From Pseudomonas aestuarii (GTDB lineage Bacteria; Pseudomonadota; Gammaproteobacteria; Pseudomonadales; Pseudomonadaceae), in contig NZ_JAQJZJ010000011.1 in NCBI RefSeq assembly GCF_027988105.1, forward strand, positions 62,001 through 126,000: a stretch of 64,000 bases of DNA, in the 5' to 3' direction. This document shows, piece after piece, positions 9,833 to 19,243 of this stretch. A program made the position numbers and the translations under genes. Below the pieces are notes generated by a model. It made no database searches, was not told the origin of the DNA, and worked only from the letters and a program-made list of their open reading frames with translations. Positions within the stretch are counted from its first letter, which is position 1, and every line of letters starts with the position of its first letter.

Positions 9833-12800
9833 TCAGGTTATGGCTCCCAAAGGGATGGTTGCAGAAACGCCAAGACGCCGCCGACGCATCAGCCTATAGG
9901 CCGCCGGCAACACCAACAGCGACAGCAATGGCGCGCTGAGCATGCCGCCGACCATGGGCGCGGCGATGCGGCTCATCACCTCGCTGCCGGTACCGCCGCC
10001 GAGGAGGATCGGCAACAGGCCGGCGATGATCACCGCCACGGTCATGGCCTTGGGCCGCACCCGCTGCACCGCGCCTTCGCGAATCGCCTCGATCAGTGCC
10101 AGCTCGCTGCTGTCGCCGGCAGCCTCGCGTTCGGCCCAGGCGTTCTTCAGGTACAGCAGCATGATCACGCCGAACTCCGCCGCCACCCCGGCCAGGGCGA
10201 TAAAACCGACGCCGGTGGCCACCGACAGGTGATAGCCGAGCAGGTAGAGGAACCAGACCCCGCCGGTCAGGGCGAACGGCAGCGTGGCCATGATCAGCGC
10301 CGCCTCGCTGAAGCGGCCGAAGCACAGGTAGAGCAGCACGAAGATGATCAGCAGGGTGGCCGGCACCACCAGCTTGAGCCGCGCGTTGGCCCGCTGGAGA
10401 AATTCGAACTGCCCCGAATAGCTCAGGCTGATGCCTGGCTGCAGGGTGACCTGCGCATCGATCGCCGTGCGCAGATCGGCCACCACCGAGGCCAGATCGC
10501 GGCCACGCACATCGACATAGACCCAGCCCGTGGGCCGCGCATTCTCGCTCTTGAGCATCGGCGGGCCGTCGCTGACCTTTATTTGTGCCACCGTACCCAG
10601 GGTGATCTGGCTACCCTGAGGGGTATAGATCGGCAACTGCGCCAGCCCGCCCAACGAGTCGCGCCACTCGCGCGGGTAACGCACGCTGATGGGGAAGCGC
10701 GCCAAGCCTTCGATGGTCTCGCCGACATTCTCACCGCCGATGGCGCTGGAGACGATCGATTGCACATCGGCGATATTCAGGCCGTAGCGCGCGGCCGCCG
10801 CGCGGTCGATATCGACATCGATATAGCGCCCGCCAGTCAGCCGCTCGGCCAGGGCCGAACTCACCCCGGGCACGGTTTTCGCGACCTTTTCGATGGCCTG
10901 GGTGGTGGCGTCGATCTGCGCCAGATCACTGCCGGCGACCTTGACCCCGATCGGGCTCTTGATCCCGGTGGCGAGCATGTCGATGCGGTTGCGGATCGGC
11001 GGAATCCAGATATTGGTCAGCCCCGGCACCTGCACCACCCGGTCCAGTTCCTCGACCAATTTTTCCGCGGTCATGCCGGCGCGCCACTGCTCGCGCGGCT
11101 TGAACGCGATGGTGGTCTCGAACATCTCCAGCGGTGCGGGGTCGGTGGCGGTCTCGGCGCGGCCGGCCTTGCCGAACACATGGGCGACTTCCGGCACCGT
11201 CTTGATCAGCCGGTCGGTCTGCTGCAGCAGCTGCGCGGCCTTCTGCGCCGACAAGCCGGGCAGCGCCGAAGGCATGTAGAGCAGATCGCCCTCGTCCAGC
11301 GGCGGCAGGAACTCACCGCCCAGTTGCGCCAGCGGCCACAGGGTGCTGAGCGACACCAGCAGGGCAACGGCCAGGGTGGTCTTCGGCCAGGCCAATACCG
11401 CGTCCAGCGCCGGCTGGTAGATCCGGATCAACCAGCGGTTCAGCGGGTTGCGCGCCTCATCGGGAATCCGCCCGCGAATCCAGTAGCCCATCAGCACCGG
11501 CACCAGGGTCACCGACAGCCCTGCGGCAGCGGCCATGGCATAGGTCTTGGTGAAGGCCAGCGGGCCGAACAGCCGGCCCTCCTGGGCCTGCAGGGTGAAC
11601 ACTGGAATGAACGACAGGGTGATGATCAGCAGGCAGAAGAACAGCGCCGGACCGACCTCCACCGCCGCATCGGTGATCACCCGCCAATGCTGTTCGCCCT
11701 TGAGTTCCTCACCGGGATGCTTCTGGCGCCAGGCCTCGATCTTCTTGTGCGCGTTTTCGATCATCACCACCGCGGCATCGACCATGGCGCCGATGGCAAT
11801 GGCGATGCCGCCGAGCGACATGATGTTGGCGTTGATGCCCTGCTGCTGCATCACGGCGAAGGCGATCAGCACCCCGACCGGCAAGGACACGATGGCCACC
11901 AAGGAGGAACGCAGGTGCCAGAGGAAGGCCGCGCAGACCAGCGCGACGACGATGAACTCCTCCACCAGTTTCTCGCCCAGGTTGCGCACCGCACGGTCGA
12001 TCAGTTGGCTGCGGTCGTAGGTGGTGACGATCTCCACCCCGTCCGGCAGGCTGCTTTTCAGCGTCTCCAGCTTGGCCTTGACCGCGTCTATGGTGCTGCG
12101 CGCGTTCTTGCCGCTGCGCAGGATCACCACGCCGCCAACCACCTCGCCCTCGCCATCGAGTTCGGCGATGCCACGGCGCATCTCCGGCCCCAGCTGGATA
12201 TGCGCGACCTCGCCGAGGGTCACCGGCACGCCGCCGGCATCCAGACGCAACGGGATGGCGCGAAAGTCGTTGAGGCTTTGCAGATAGCCCGAGGCGCGCA
12301 CCATGAACTCGGTTTCCGCCAGCTCCAGCACCGCGCCGCCGGTTTCCTGGTTGGCCCGGCCGATGGCCGCCGTGACCTCGGCCTGGGTGATGCCCAGGCT
12401 GGCCAGCTTGATCGGGTCGAGTTGCACCTGGTACTGCTTGACCATGCCGCCGATGGTCGCCACCTCGGCGACATTGGCCAGGGTCTTCAGCTCGAACTTG
12501 AGGAACCAGTCCTGCAGCGCGCGCAGCTGCGCCAGGTCATGGGTGCCCGTGCGGTCGACCAGGGCGTACTGGTAGATCCAGCCGACCCCGGTGGCGTCCG
12601 GCCCCAGCGCCGGTTTGGCGCTGACCGGCAGGCGACTCTGGATCTGGCTGAGGTATTCCAGCACCCGCGAGCGCGCCCAATAGAGGTCGGTGTCATCCTC
12701 GAACAGCACATAGACGAAGCTGTCGCCGAAGAACGAGTAACCGCGCACGGTCTTCGCCCCCGGCACCGAGAGCATGGTGGTGGCCAGCGGATAGGTCACC

Positions 12801-12991
12801 TGGTTCTCGACGATCTGCGGCGCCTGGCCCGGATAGGGCGTGCGGATGATCACCTGCACATCGGACAGGTCCGGCAGCGCATCGATCGGCGTGTTCTGCA
12901 ACGACCAGACGCCCCAGGCGGTGGCGAACAGGGTCGCCAGCAGCACCAGGAAACGGTTGGCCACCGACCAGCGGATCAACGCGGCGATCAT
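9833..12991 (-). CDS. cusA: Cu(I)/Ag(I) efflux RND permease CusA
   Basis: Inner-membrane proton/substrate antiporter of 1052 residues, the pump of a CusCBA tripartite system that exports Cu(I)/Ag(I) from periplasm and cytosol. The heavy-metal RND signature in TM4 reads [20 protein letters not shown], the form typical of the copper/silver (HME4) group instead of CzcA. Twelve transmembrane helices and two large periplasmic loops are evident. It overlaps the cusB stop by 4 bp and ends the operon small protein-cusC-cusB-cusA. Confidence 0.95.
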   Translation of the reverse strand: MIAALIRWSVANRFLVLLATLFATAWGVWSLQNTPIDALPDLSDVQVIIRTPYPGQAPQIVENQVTYPLATTMLSVPGAKTVRGYSFFGDSFVYVLFEDDTDLYWARSRVLEYLSQIQSRLPVSAKPALGPDATGVGWIYQYALVDRTGTHDLAQLRALQDWFLKFELKTLANVAEVATIGGMVKQYQVQLDPIKLASLGITQAEVTAAIGRANQETGGAVLELAETEFMVRASGYLQSLNDFRAIPLRLDAGGVPVTLGEVAHIQLGPEMRRGIAELDGEGEVVGGVVILRSGKNARSTIDAVKAKLETLKSSLPDGVEIVTTYDRSQLIDRAVRNLGEKLVEEFIVVALVCAAFLWHLRSSLVAIVSLPVGVLIAFAVMQQQGINANIMSLGGIAIAIGAMVDAAVVMIENAHKKIEAWRQKHPGEELKGEQHWRVITDAAVEVGPALFFCLLIITLSFIPVFTLQAQEGRLFGPLAFTKTYAMAAAAGLSVTLVPVLMGYWIRGRIPDEARNPLNRWLIRIYQPALDAVLAWPKTTLAVALLVSLSTLWPLAQLGGEFLPPLDEGDLLYMPSALPGLSAQKAAQLLQQTDRLIKTVPEVAHVFGKAGRAETATDPAPLEMFETTIAFKPREQWRAGMTAEKLVEELDRVVQVPGLTNIWIPPIRNRIDMLATGIKSPIGVKVAGSDLAQIDATTQAIEKVAKTVPGVSSALAERLTGGRYIDVDIDRAAAARYGLNIADVQSIVSSAIGGENVGETIEGLARFPISVRYPREWRDSLGGLAQLPIYTPQGSQITLGTVAQIKVSDGPPMLKSENARPTGWVYVDVRGRDLASVVADLRTAIDAQVTLQPGISLSYSGQFEFLQRANARLKLVVPATLLIIFVLLYLCFGRFSEAALIMATLPFALTGGVWFLYLLGYHLSVATGVGFIALAGVAAEFGVIMLLYLKNAWAEREAAGDSSELALIEAIREGAVQRVRPKAMTVAVIIAGLLPILLGGGTGSEVMSRIAAPMVGGMLSAPLLSLLVLPAAYRLMRRRRLGVSATIPLGAIT

Positions 12992-14502
12992 GGCTGCGCC
13001 TCCTGATGGCCTTTGTGCGTGGTCGGTAAGTGCTCGATGCGTTCGATCTGCATGCCGTTATCATCGGCGCGTACCCCGACTCGCACCCGGTCGCCGGCCG
13101 CGAAGCCCTCCAGCAACGCCAGATCGGCGACCGGAAACAGCATGCTCATGCCCGGCATGCCAAGGGTCTTGAACGGGCCATGGGTGAGCATCACGCCATC
13201 GGTTTCGATGGCATCGATCCGCCCTTCGGCTTCATGCAGCGCCGGCTGCAGCTGTACCTCGGCCGCCGGCGCGCCCAGTTCCTCGGCCGTGATGCCGCGC
13301 AGACTGGCCTCGGAATCGAGCAGGAACTGCCCGGAGGCGACCACCTGCTGGCCTTCCTCCAGCCCCTGGAGGATCTGCGCCTTGCCCTCGGCCTCGCGAC
13401 CCAGACGGACTTCCAGCGGGCGGAAACGCCCCTCGCCCTCGGCCAGCATCACCAGGGCACGGCGGCCGCTGCGGATCACCGCCTCGCTCGGCACCCACAA
13501 CGTATCGCGTTCGGCCGGGCGGGCCAGGCGCACCTGGGCGGTCAGACCCGGACGCAGGCGGCCAGCGGGATTATCCAGCGCGACCCGCACGCGCAGGGTG
13601 CGGCTGTCCAGGTTGGCCTGGGGCAAAATCGCCTCGATGCTGCCGCCGAGCACTTCGCCGGGAAACGCCGGCAGCCGCGCCTCGACCGCCTGACCGCTGC
13701 GCAAGCCCTGAGCTTCGGCCTCGGGCACCGCGACATCGAGCCAGACGCTGCGCAAGCCATTGATGGTCGCCAGCGGCGCACCCGCCGCCAGGGTCATGCC
13801 TTCGCGCACCTCGAGTTGTTGCAGCACCCCGGCGATCGGGCTGGTCACCGTCCACAACGCCTGCACCTTGCCGTTGCGCTCGAAGCGGGCGATCAGTTCA
13901 GCCGGCATGCCGGCAAGGCGCAAGCGCTGGCGCGCCGCGGCCAGCAGCGCTGGATCGCCGGCATCGCGCAGGGCCAGGTACTCCTCCTGGGCAGCGACCC
14001 ATGCCGGCACCAGCAGATCGGCCAGCGGCGCGCCGGCCTCGAGCAGGTCGTCGGGGGCGCGGGCGTAAACCCGCTCGACGAAACCGCCGCTGCGCGCCTG
14101 GACCACGGCGATATCGCGGTTGTTGAAGGTCAGGTTGCCGACCACTTCCAGGCTGTTGGCCAATGCCCCGCGGGTCACCGGGGCCAGGCGCATGCCGAGG
14201 TTCTGGGTGATGCTCGCATCGATGCTGATGGCGGCGCTGTCGCCGCCCTCGTCGGCATAGCGCGGCACCAGTTGCATGTCCATGAAGGGCGACTTGCCCG
14301 GCTGGTCGAACTGTTGCTGCGGCACCATGGGGTCGTACCAGTAGAGCACCTTGCGCTCATCTGCGCCGCCGGGTTGCTCCGCGGCCATGGCCATCTCAGC
14401 TCCCAGGTTCACCGATTGCTGGGCGAACCAGTAGCCGCCCGCCGCGCCTATGCCCAGTACCAGGGTGGCCAACAGCGTAGTTTTTACCAGTCGAGCACTC
14501 AT
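12988..14502 (-). CDS. cusB: CusB membrane-fusion protein with fused CusF-like domain
   Basis: Periplasmic adaptor of 504 residues linking CusA to CusC. Order: membrane anchor or signal (about 7-27), a heavy-metal-binding domain at 51-82 ([14 protein letters not shown] ... [10 protein letters not shown]), the lipoyl/hairpin/beta-barrel core, and a C-terminal CusF-like domain from about 423. The metallochaperone site aligns as His441, Met449, Met452, Met454 (LGMPGMSM). E. coli CusF has Trp44 where Met449 stands, so the cation-pi residue is replaced by a thioether. Start and stop overlap cusC and cusA by 4 bp each, showing tight coupling. Confidence 0.93.
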   Translation of the reverse strand: MSARLVKTTLLATLVLGIGAAGGYWFAQQSVNLGAEMAMAAEQPGGADERKVLYWYDPMVPQQQFDQPGKSPFMDMQLVPRYADEGGDSAAISIDASITQNLGMRLAPVTRGALANSLEVVGNLTFNNRDIAVVQARSGGFVERVYARAPDDLLEAGAPLADLLVPAWVAAQEEYLALRDAGDPALLAAARQRLRLAGMPAELIARFERNGKVQALWTVTSPIAGVLQQLEVREGMTLAAGAPLATINGLRSVWLDVAVPEAEAQGLRSGQAVEARLPAFPGEVLGGSIEAILPQANLDSRTLRVRVALDNPAGRLRPGLTAQVRLARPAERDTLWVPSEAVIRSGRRALVMLAEGEGRFRPLEVRLGREAEGKAQILQGLEEGQQVVASGQFLLDSEASLRGITAEELGAPAAEVQLQPALHEAEGRIDAIETDGVMLTHGPFKTLGMPGMSMLFPVADLALLEGFAAGDRVRVGVRADDNGMQIERIEHLPTTHKGHQEAQP

Positions 14503-15749
14503 TGGCTCACCTCTTCATAAGCGAAATGCAGGCGGGCGCTGGTCAGCGCACGCTGTTGGGCGAAGTCGATGTGTTGCAGACGGGTCTCGATCAGTTCGCG
14601 GCGGGCGGCGATCACGCTGGCCAGCTCATTGGCGCCAGCTCGATAACCGGCCAGGGTCAGCGCGACCTTTTCCTCGGCCAGCGGCACCAGGCTGTCCCGG
14701 CTGCGCCGCAGGGCGCGGTCGAGGCGCTGGTACTCGGCCAGGTCATCGCTCAGCTGCTGCGCATGCTCGCGCTCGGCCGCTTCACGCTCGGCTTCCAGCT
14801 GACTCAACCGGGCCTGTTTGGCGGCGATTCTGGGGTTCTGCCGCGAGCCCGGGAACAGCGGCAGATCAAAGCTGAGCTGCACACTCAGCATGTCGCCGAA
14901 CGCGTCATCACGCTTCTGATAGGCCAGTTGCCAGCTCCAGTCGGCTTGCTTGTCCGCCTCGGCCTGGCGCACCTCGGCTTGCGCTTCATCGGCCATCGGC
15001 TCGAATAGCGCCAGTTCGGGATGGCGTTGCAGAGCGTGCCGATAATGCTCGGCATCCACCGGCCAGTTCGGCAGGCGACCGGCCAGGGGTTCATCGGCGC
15101 GCGGGCCGACCCAGCGGCGCAGGGCCGCGCGTTGTTGCGCCCGACTTTGCTGCAGCTGGTCCTCCTGCTCGGCCAGCAGCGCCGCCTCCTGTTTGGGGCC
15201 AACGCTGTCGGCAGGCTGGCCGCGGCCACCGGCCAGGCGCGCGCGCACCGCTTTGACCAGCAGAGCGTTTTCGCCATAAAGGGTCTGGAACAGCGCCAGC
15301 TTCTCCTCGACGGCGCGGGCCGAAATCCAGGCCAGCGCGGTTTGCCGGCGAACCTTGAGCAGTTCAACCCGTTGCTCCAGCGTCGCGCGCTCGATGCCGG
15401 CCTCCGCCGCCGCCACCCGGGCCTGACGCTTGGCGCGATTGGGCACCTCCTGCATGACCCCGACCATCTGCATGGTCATGGGCTCACGGTCGAGGCGACC
15501 ACGGTTGTCACCCTCGATCGGCACGTTCTGCAGCCCCAGCAACAGTTTGGGGTCGGGCAACGCGCCGGCGGGTATCGCCGAACTGCGCGCCGCCTCGACT
15601 TGCGCGGCTTGCGCCGTCAGCGAGGGTGCTTCACGTTCAGCCTGGCGCAGGGCTTCGTCGAGGGTCAGGGCAGCAGCCGGCTGGCCGAGCAAGGCAGCCG
15701 CCAGTACCCCGGCCGCCAGGCGCCCAGGGTGGGGAAAACAGTTGGACAT
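14499..15749 (-). CDS. cusC: Outer-membrane efflux channel of the Cus system (TolC family)
   Basis: Trimeric outer-membrane channel subunit, 416 residues from MSNCFPHPGR, with a signal peptide ending at about PAAA-LTLDEAL. The two OEP repeats are recognisable by LTLDEALRQAEREAPSL at the start of the first half and by the long coiled helices rich in Glu/Gln/Arg. No lipobox Cys is seen, unlike E. coli CusC. An in-frame ATG 33 bp upstream is possible but leads into a poorer signal sequence. Operon with cusB and cusA. Confidence 0.9.
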   Translation of the reverse strand: MSNCFPHPGRLAAGVLAAALLGQPAAALTLDEALRQAEREAPSLTAQAAQVEAARSSAIPAGALPDPKLLLGLQNVPIEGDNRGRLDREPMTMQMVGVMQEVPNRAKRQARVAAAEAGIERATLEQRVELLKVRRQTALAWISARAVEEKLALFQTLYGENALLVKAVRARLAGGRGQPADSVGPKQEAALLAEQEDQLQQSRAQQRAALRRWVGPRADEPLAGRLPNWPVDAEHYRHALQRHPELALFEPMADEAQAEVRQAEADKQADWSWQLAYQKRDDAFGDMLSVQLSFDLPLFPGSRQNPRIAAKQARLSQLEAEREAAEREHAQQLSDDLAEYQRLDRALRRSRDSLVPLAEEKVALTLAGYRAGANELASVIAARRELIETRLQHIDFAQQRALTSARLHFAYEEVSQ

Positions 15750-15847
15750 GCACGTGATTCCTGTCGATATCCCGCACCCCATGCCGGGGCGCGCAATGGC
15801 CAGCGGGCAGCCGGGGCCGCACGCGGGGGTTCACAACGGAGCAGGAA

Positions 15848-16177
15848 TCAGGCGCGAGGGGGGCGCCAGGGGGCGGCTAGCGGCCGCGACGGAAGTACTA
15901 CCTGACCACGCAGCAGGGTATGGGAGGAGACCGGCAGCAGTTTCAGCGTCAGCCGCGAACTGTCAGCCAACGGCAGGCCGGCAGTCGGGCATTTGGCCAT
16001 ATCCGGGCACAATTGGCCGGCTGCCTGCATCGTCGCCTCGTCACAGCAGTCAGTCAGCTGTGCAGCCTTCTGGCTCATCGGGCAGGGCGCACCGACCAGC
16101 AGCGAACCCGCAAGGCTCTGCAAGGGCAGAACCAAGGCCAGGAACAACACCAGATAGAGACGACGCAAGGCATTCAT
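15848..16177 (-). CDS. Small exported Cys/Met protein, first gene of the cus operon
   Basis: A 109-residue protein with a signal peptide (about residues 1-24). The mature part has five cysteines (32, 44, 45, 57, 63) in PCPMSQ, TDCCDEATM and LCPDMAKCP, a pattern suited to soft-metal binding. A Pro/Arg tail ends it. It lies 98 bp upstream of cusC on the same strand and probably shares its promoter. The family was not recognised; a periplasmic copper-binding or copper-sensing accessory role is an inference from context and composition. The start at 16177 gives the best signal peptide. Confidence 0.7.
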   Translation of the reverse strand: MNALRRLYLVLFLALVLPLQSLAGSLLVGAPCPMSQKAAQLTDCCDEATMQAAGQLCPDMAKCPTAGLPLADSSRLTLKLLPVSSHTLLRGQVVLPSRPLAAPWRPPRA

Positions 16178-16213
16178 GCCGCGCAGTCTAGCCCCGCGCC
16201 GGGCCGCGGACAA

Positions 16214-16227
16214 TTGATAAGGATCAA
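16214..16227. promoter_or_regulatory. Consensus ANR/FNR box in the cus / peroxiredoxin divergent region
   Basis: TTGATAAGGATCAA is an exact TTGAT-N4-ATCAA palindrome, the FNR/ANR consensus. It lies 37 bp upstream of the start of the small Cys/Met gene and about 190 bp upstream of the peroxiredoxin gene, so which promoter it serves is open. Confidence 0.6.
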
Positions 16228-16418
16228 ATGGCCAGACGCTGCTGACCTGCATTGACCGGCATAAGGGGGCGTGCAAGCCAACAGGATGCGCCGCGCAACC
16301 TTACGTCCACATAAACGGGTCGATGGTTACGGCGGGCCTATACTTTTTTCTCCAGCAACCCGGTCTCGCGCGCTGCAGTGCTGGCAAGTCGGCCGCGCAA
16401 CCGCAAGAGGAACAGACC

Positions 16419-17072
16419 ATGACCATCCGCATTGGCGACGAAGCCCCCGACTTCAGCGCCGACACCACCGAAGGCCCCCTGCACTTCCATGAATGGATAG
16501 GCGACGGCTGGGCCATCCTGTTTTCCCATCCCAAGGACTTCACCCCGGTGTGCACCACTGAACTGGGCTACATGGCCAGGCTCAAACCCGAGTTCGACAA
16601 ACGCAACACCAAGATCGTCGGCCTCAGCATCGACCCGGTCAGCGACCACCGGGCCTGGGTCGGCGACATCGAGGAAACCCAGGGCCATGCGGTCAACTAC
16701 CCGATGATCGGCGACCCCGACCTCAAGGTGGCCAAGCTATACGACATGATCCACCCCAACGCCAGCGGCGGCCCGCGCACTGCGGTGGACAATGCCACGG
16801 TGCGCTCGGTATTCATCGTCGGCCCGGACAAGAAGGTCAAAGCCATGCTGGTCTACCCGATGAGCGCTGGCCGTAATTTCGACGAGGTGCTGCGCCTGCT
16901 CGATGCGCTGCAACTCAACGCCAGGCACACGGTGGCCACGCCGGTGAACTGGAAACCCGGCGACGACGTGATCATCCCCACCTCGGTGTCCGACGAAGAG
17001 GCCAGACAGAAGTACCCGCAGGGCTTCAAGACCCTCAAGCCCTACCTGCGCGTGGTGGCGCAACCCAAGTAA
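16419..17072 (+). CDS. 1-Cys peroxiredoxin, Prx6/LsfA family
   Basis: Thiol peroxidase of 217 residues that reduces H2O2 and organic hydroperoxides. The peroxidatic motif is FTPVCTTE with Cys45; no resolving Cys is placed as in 2-Cys enzymes, and the Prx6-type C-terminal extension (VNWKPGDDVIIPTSVSDEEA) is present. Pseudomonas LsfA belongs here, where it is linked to sulfur limitation and oxidative stress. The ATG at 16419 follows an AGAGGAAC ribosome site. It is divergent from the copper operon, with a consensus ANR box between them. Confidence 0.93.
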   Translation: MTIRIGDEAPDFSADTTEGPLHFHEWIGDGWAILFSHPKDFTPVCTTELGYMARLKPEFDKRNTKIVGLSIDPVSDHRAWVGDIEETQGHAVNYPMIGDPDLKVAKLYDMIHPNASGGPRTAVDNATVRSVFIVGPDKKVKAMLVYPMSAGRNFDEVLRLLDALQLNARHTVATPVNWKPGDDVIIPTSVSDEEARQKYPQGFKTLKPYLRVVAQPK

Positions 17073-17496
17073 GGGTGCCTGCCAGGCACAACACGTAGGA
17101 GCCAGTGACCGTAGGATGTGCGGGCGGCGATCCGTCGGGCCGCGCAGGATGAGCACAGCGATAACCATCGGGCGGTTTATGCCTGTACCCGCTCGAAGGT
17201 CGATGATCGGTTTAGGCGCCTTTGTCCTGCTGGCAGCAGGTCAATTTGCCGGAGCCTAACCTGCTCGGGTCGACCTAGGCCCCCACCTAGGCGGCCCCAC
17301 CCATTCTAGGGTGTTGATCCTTGAGCATCCCAGTTGGCTGTGCGACAGCGCTCCGGCGCAGCCGGCGAGCGAACGGCACCTGCAGACCTCGCAGATAAAC
17401 CCAGGCGTCGCCAAGCGCTGTTACAACTGCTCGCTTGCTCGTCGTGACCGGCAGTCATAGCATGACCGTCAGTCACAGCCAGATAAGTTGCTGCCC
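17073..17496 (+). other. Intergenic stretch with degenerate repeat and TetR operator
   Basis: No gene is seen. Bases 17112-17180 resemble a decayed Pseudomonas dispersed repeat of the type GAGCACAGCGATAACCATCG. The right end holds the twin TetR-type palindromes. Confidence 0.4.
17445..17475. promoter_or_regulatory. Twin palindromic operators upstream of the tetR-RND operon
   Basis: Two 13-bp sites, TGACCGGCAGTCA (17445-17457) and TGACCGTCAGTCA (17463-17475), each a TGAC-N5-GTCA inverted repeat, lie 18 bp apart centre to centre and end 21 bp before the regulator start. The layout fits autoregulation by the adjacent TetR protein, with two dimers on one face of the helix. Confidence 0.7.
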
Positions 17497-18153
17497 ATGC
17501 GCCTTCAAGATCGACTCTTCCTGCAGCGCGAAAGCGCCCTCCTCGACGCCGCACGCCTGCTGTTCCGCCAGCAGCCCTGGGATCGGGTGACCATCGCCGA
17601 GGTGGCCACCCAGGCCGGCATCGGCAAGGGCACGGTGTACAAGCACTTTCCCAGCAAGGAGGCGCTGTTCGCCCGCCTGACGCTGGACATGAGCCGGGCG
17701 AATCTCGACGAACTGCGTGCCCTGCATGCCGCGCAGCCGCCGCACCTGGCCATGCGCCAGGTGATCCGCCGCGCCTTCGAGCAGATGCTCGCCGACCCGA
17801 TCCTGACCCAACTGTGCCAGCACTGCGACCGCCCGGCCTTCCAGGAGCGCCTGGAGGCGCCCTACCGCGAACAGTTCCTGCAGCTGGAACGTGACTACGT
17901 TGCCTTCTTCGGCCAGCTGCTGCAGAGCACCTTTGGCGAGCCGGCCCTCTGCCCCAGCGATTGCCAGTACCTGTTGTGGGGCGTGGAGGCCTGCGTCAAC
18001 GGGGTGATGGCACGCATCGCCTCCGGCGGCTTCGCGCACTGGGCCGAGCCGATTGCCCTGGACGACTACTTCGACCGCGTCACCGATTTCATCATCGCCG
18101 GCCTGCGTGGTCAGGCCGCCAGCCTTTGTGCCCCATCCGCCAGCCACGAGTGA
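17497..18153 (+). CDS. TetR-family repressor of the adjacent RND pump
   Basis: DNA-binding regulator of 218 residues with an N-terminal TetR helix-turn-helix at about 31-52 (VTIAEVATQAGIGKGTVYKHF) and a divergent ligand-binding C-terminal half containing several Cys residues (QLCQHCDR). The ATG at 17497 is preferred over the TTG three codons upstream. It is followed after 6 bp by the membrane-fusion gene on the same strand, so repressor and pump form one operon under the twin TGAC-N5-GTCA sites. The inducer is unknown. Confidence 0.88.
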   Translation: MRLQDRLFLQRESALLDAARLLFRQQPWDRVTIAEVATQAGIGKGTVYKHFPSKEALFARLTLDMSRANLDELRALHAAQPPHLAMRQVIRRAFEQMLADPILTQLCQHCDRPAFQERLEAPYREQFLQLERDYVAFFGQLLQSTFGEPALCPSDCQYLLWGVEACVNGVMARIASGGFAHWAEPIALDDYFDRVTDFIIAGLRGQAASLCAPSASHE

Positions 18154-18159
18154 CCGCTC

Positions 18160-19242
18160 ATGTTCAGTCAAGTGTCCAAACGTCCGTGGTTGATCGCCGT
18201 CGCCATCAGCGTCTTGCTGCTGCTGTGGCTGCTCAGCGGCTCGCTGTTCAAGGCGCAGAAAGTCGCCAGCGCCGACCAACCTGCCGTGGAGCAGGGTCTG
18301 GCGAAAGTCGAGATCCAGTGGCTGAAGGCCCAGCCGATGCAGCGCCAGCATGTGGTCCAGGGCCAGGTCGAAGCCTGGCGCCGGGTCGAGTTGCGCGCGC
18401 AGATCAGCGCCAGCGTGCTGCGCCTGGACCGGGACAAGGGCCAGCCGGTCGAACAGGGCGAATTGCTCCTCAGCCTGTCGCCGGATGACCGCAGCGCCCA
18501 GGTGGCACGCAGCCAAGCCGAGGTGCACCAGCGCGAGACCGACGTCAGCTCAGCCAAACGCCTGCGCGAACGCAACCTGTTTTCCGCCAACGAGCTGCTG
18601 CGTCTGGACAGCGAGCTGGCCAAGGCCCGGGCCGAACTGGCCACCGCCCGCCTGCACCTGCGCAACACCCGGATCGAGGCACCCTTCGCCGGGGTCTATG
18701 ACGCGCGCCAGGTCGAACTGGGCGACTTCGTCCAGCCCGGTCAGAGCCTGCTGACCCTGGTGGATATCAGCCAGCTCAAGGTCAGCGCACAGATCGCCCA
18801 GCAGGAGGTGGTGCGGCTGCGTCTCGGTCAGCCGGTACGCGTGCAACTGCTCGATGGCCGCGAACTGAACGGTGAGCTGCACTTCATCGCCGCCGCCGCC
18901 GACCCCGACTCGCGCAGTTTTCGCATCGAGGTACGGGTCGACAACCCCGAGCGGCTGCGCCTGGCCGGCGCCAGCGCCACCCTGCACATCCAGACCGGCG
19001 AGGCCATGGCCCATCGTCTTTCCCCGGCATTGCTCAGTCTCGATGAGGACGGCCGCCAAGGGGTGAAGTGGGTCAATGAGCAGCAACGGGTCGAGTTCTC
19101 CCGGGTCGCGCTGATCAGCGTCGACAACCAGGGCGCCTGGGTCAGTGGCCTGCCGCCGCGGGTCGCGCTGATCACCCTCGGCCAGGGTTTTGTCGAACCC
19201 GGCCAGCAGGTGCTCACTCAACTCGCCAGCGAGGGCAGCTGA
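18160..19242 (+). CDS. RND efflux membrane-fusion protein
   Basis: Periplasmic adaptor of 360 residues (HlyD/AcrA family). An N-terminal membrane anchor (about 9-27) is followed by the lipoyl domain (GQVEAWRRVELRAQISASVL ... GELLLSL), a short alpha-hairpin, LRNTRIEAPFAGVYDARQVE and the beta-barrel. It connects the downstream permease to an outer-membrane channel that is not encoded here, so a TolC/OprM-type protein from elsewhere is presumably used. Its stop is 1 bp before the permease start. Confidence 0.9.
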   Translation: MFSQVSKRPWLIAVAISVLLLLWLLSGSLFKAQKVASADQPAVEQGLAKVEIQWLKAQPMQRQHVVQGQVEAWRRVELRAQISASVLRLDRDKGQPVEQGELLLSLSPDDRSAQVARSQAEVHQRETDVSSAKRLRERNLFSANELLRLDSELAKARAELATARLHLRNTRIEAPFAGVYDARQVELGDFVQPGQSLLTLVDISQLKVSAQIAQQEVVRLRLGQPVRVQLLDGRELNGELHFIAAAADPDSRSFRIEVRVDNPERLRLAGASATLHIQTGEAMAHRLSPALLSLDEDGRQGVKWVNEQQRVEFSRVALISVDNQGAWVSGLPPRVALITLGQGFVEPGQQVLTQLASEGS

Positions 19243-19243
19243 A

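Noticed and set aside
10229-13006. A 925-codon open frame on the plus strand opposite cusA
   Set aside because: It is antisense to a gene with full RND motifs; the translation is Arg/Gln/His-rich with no domain. High GC content creates such long shadows.
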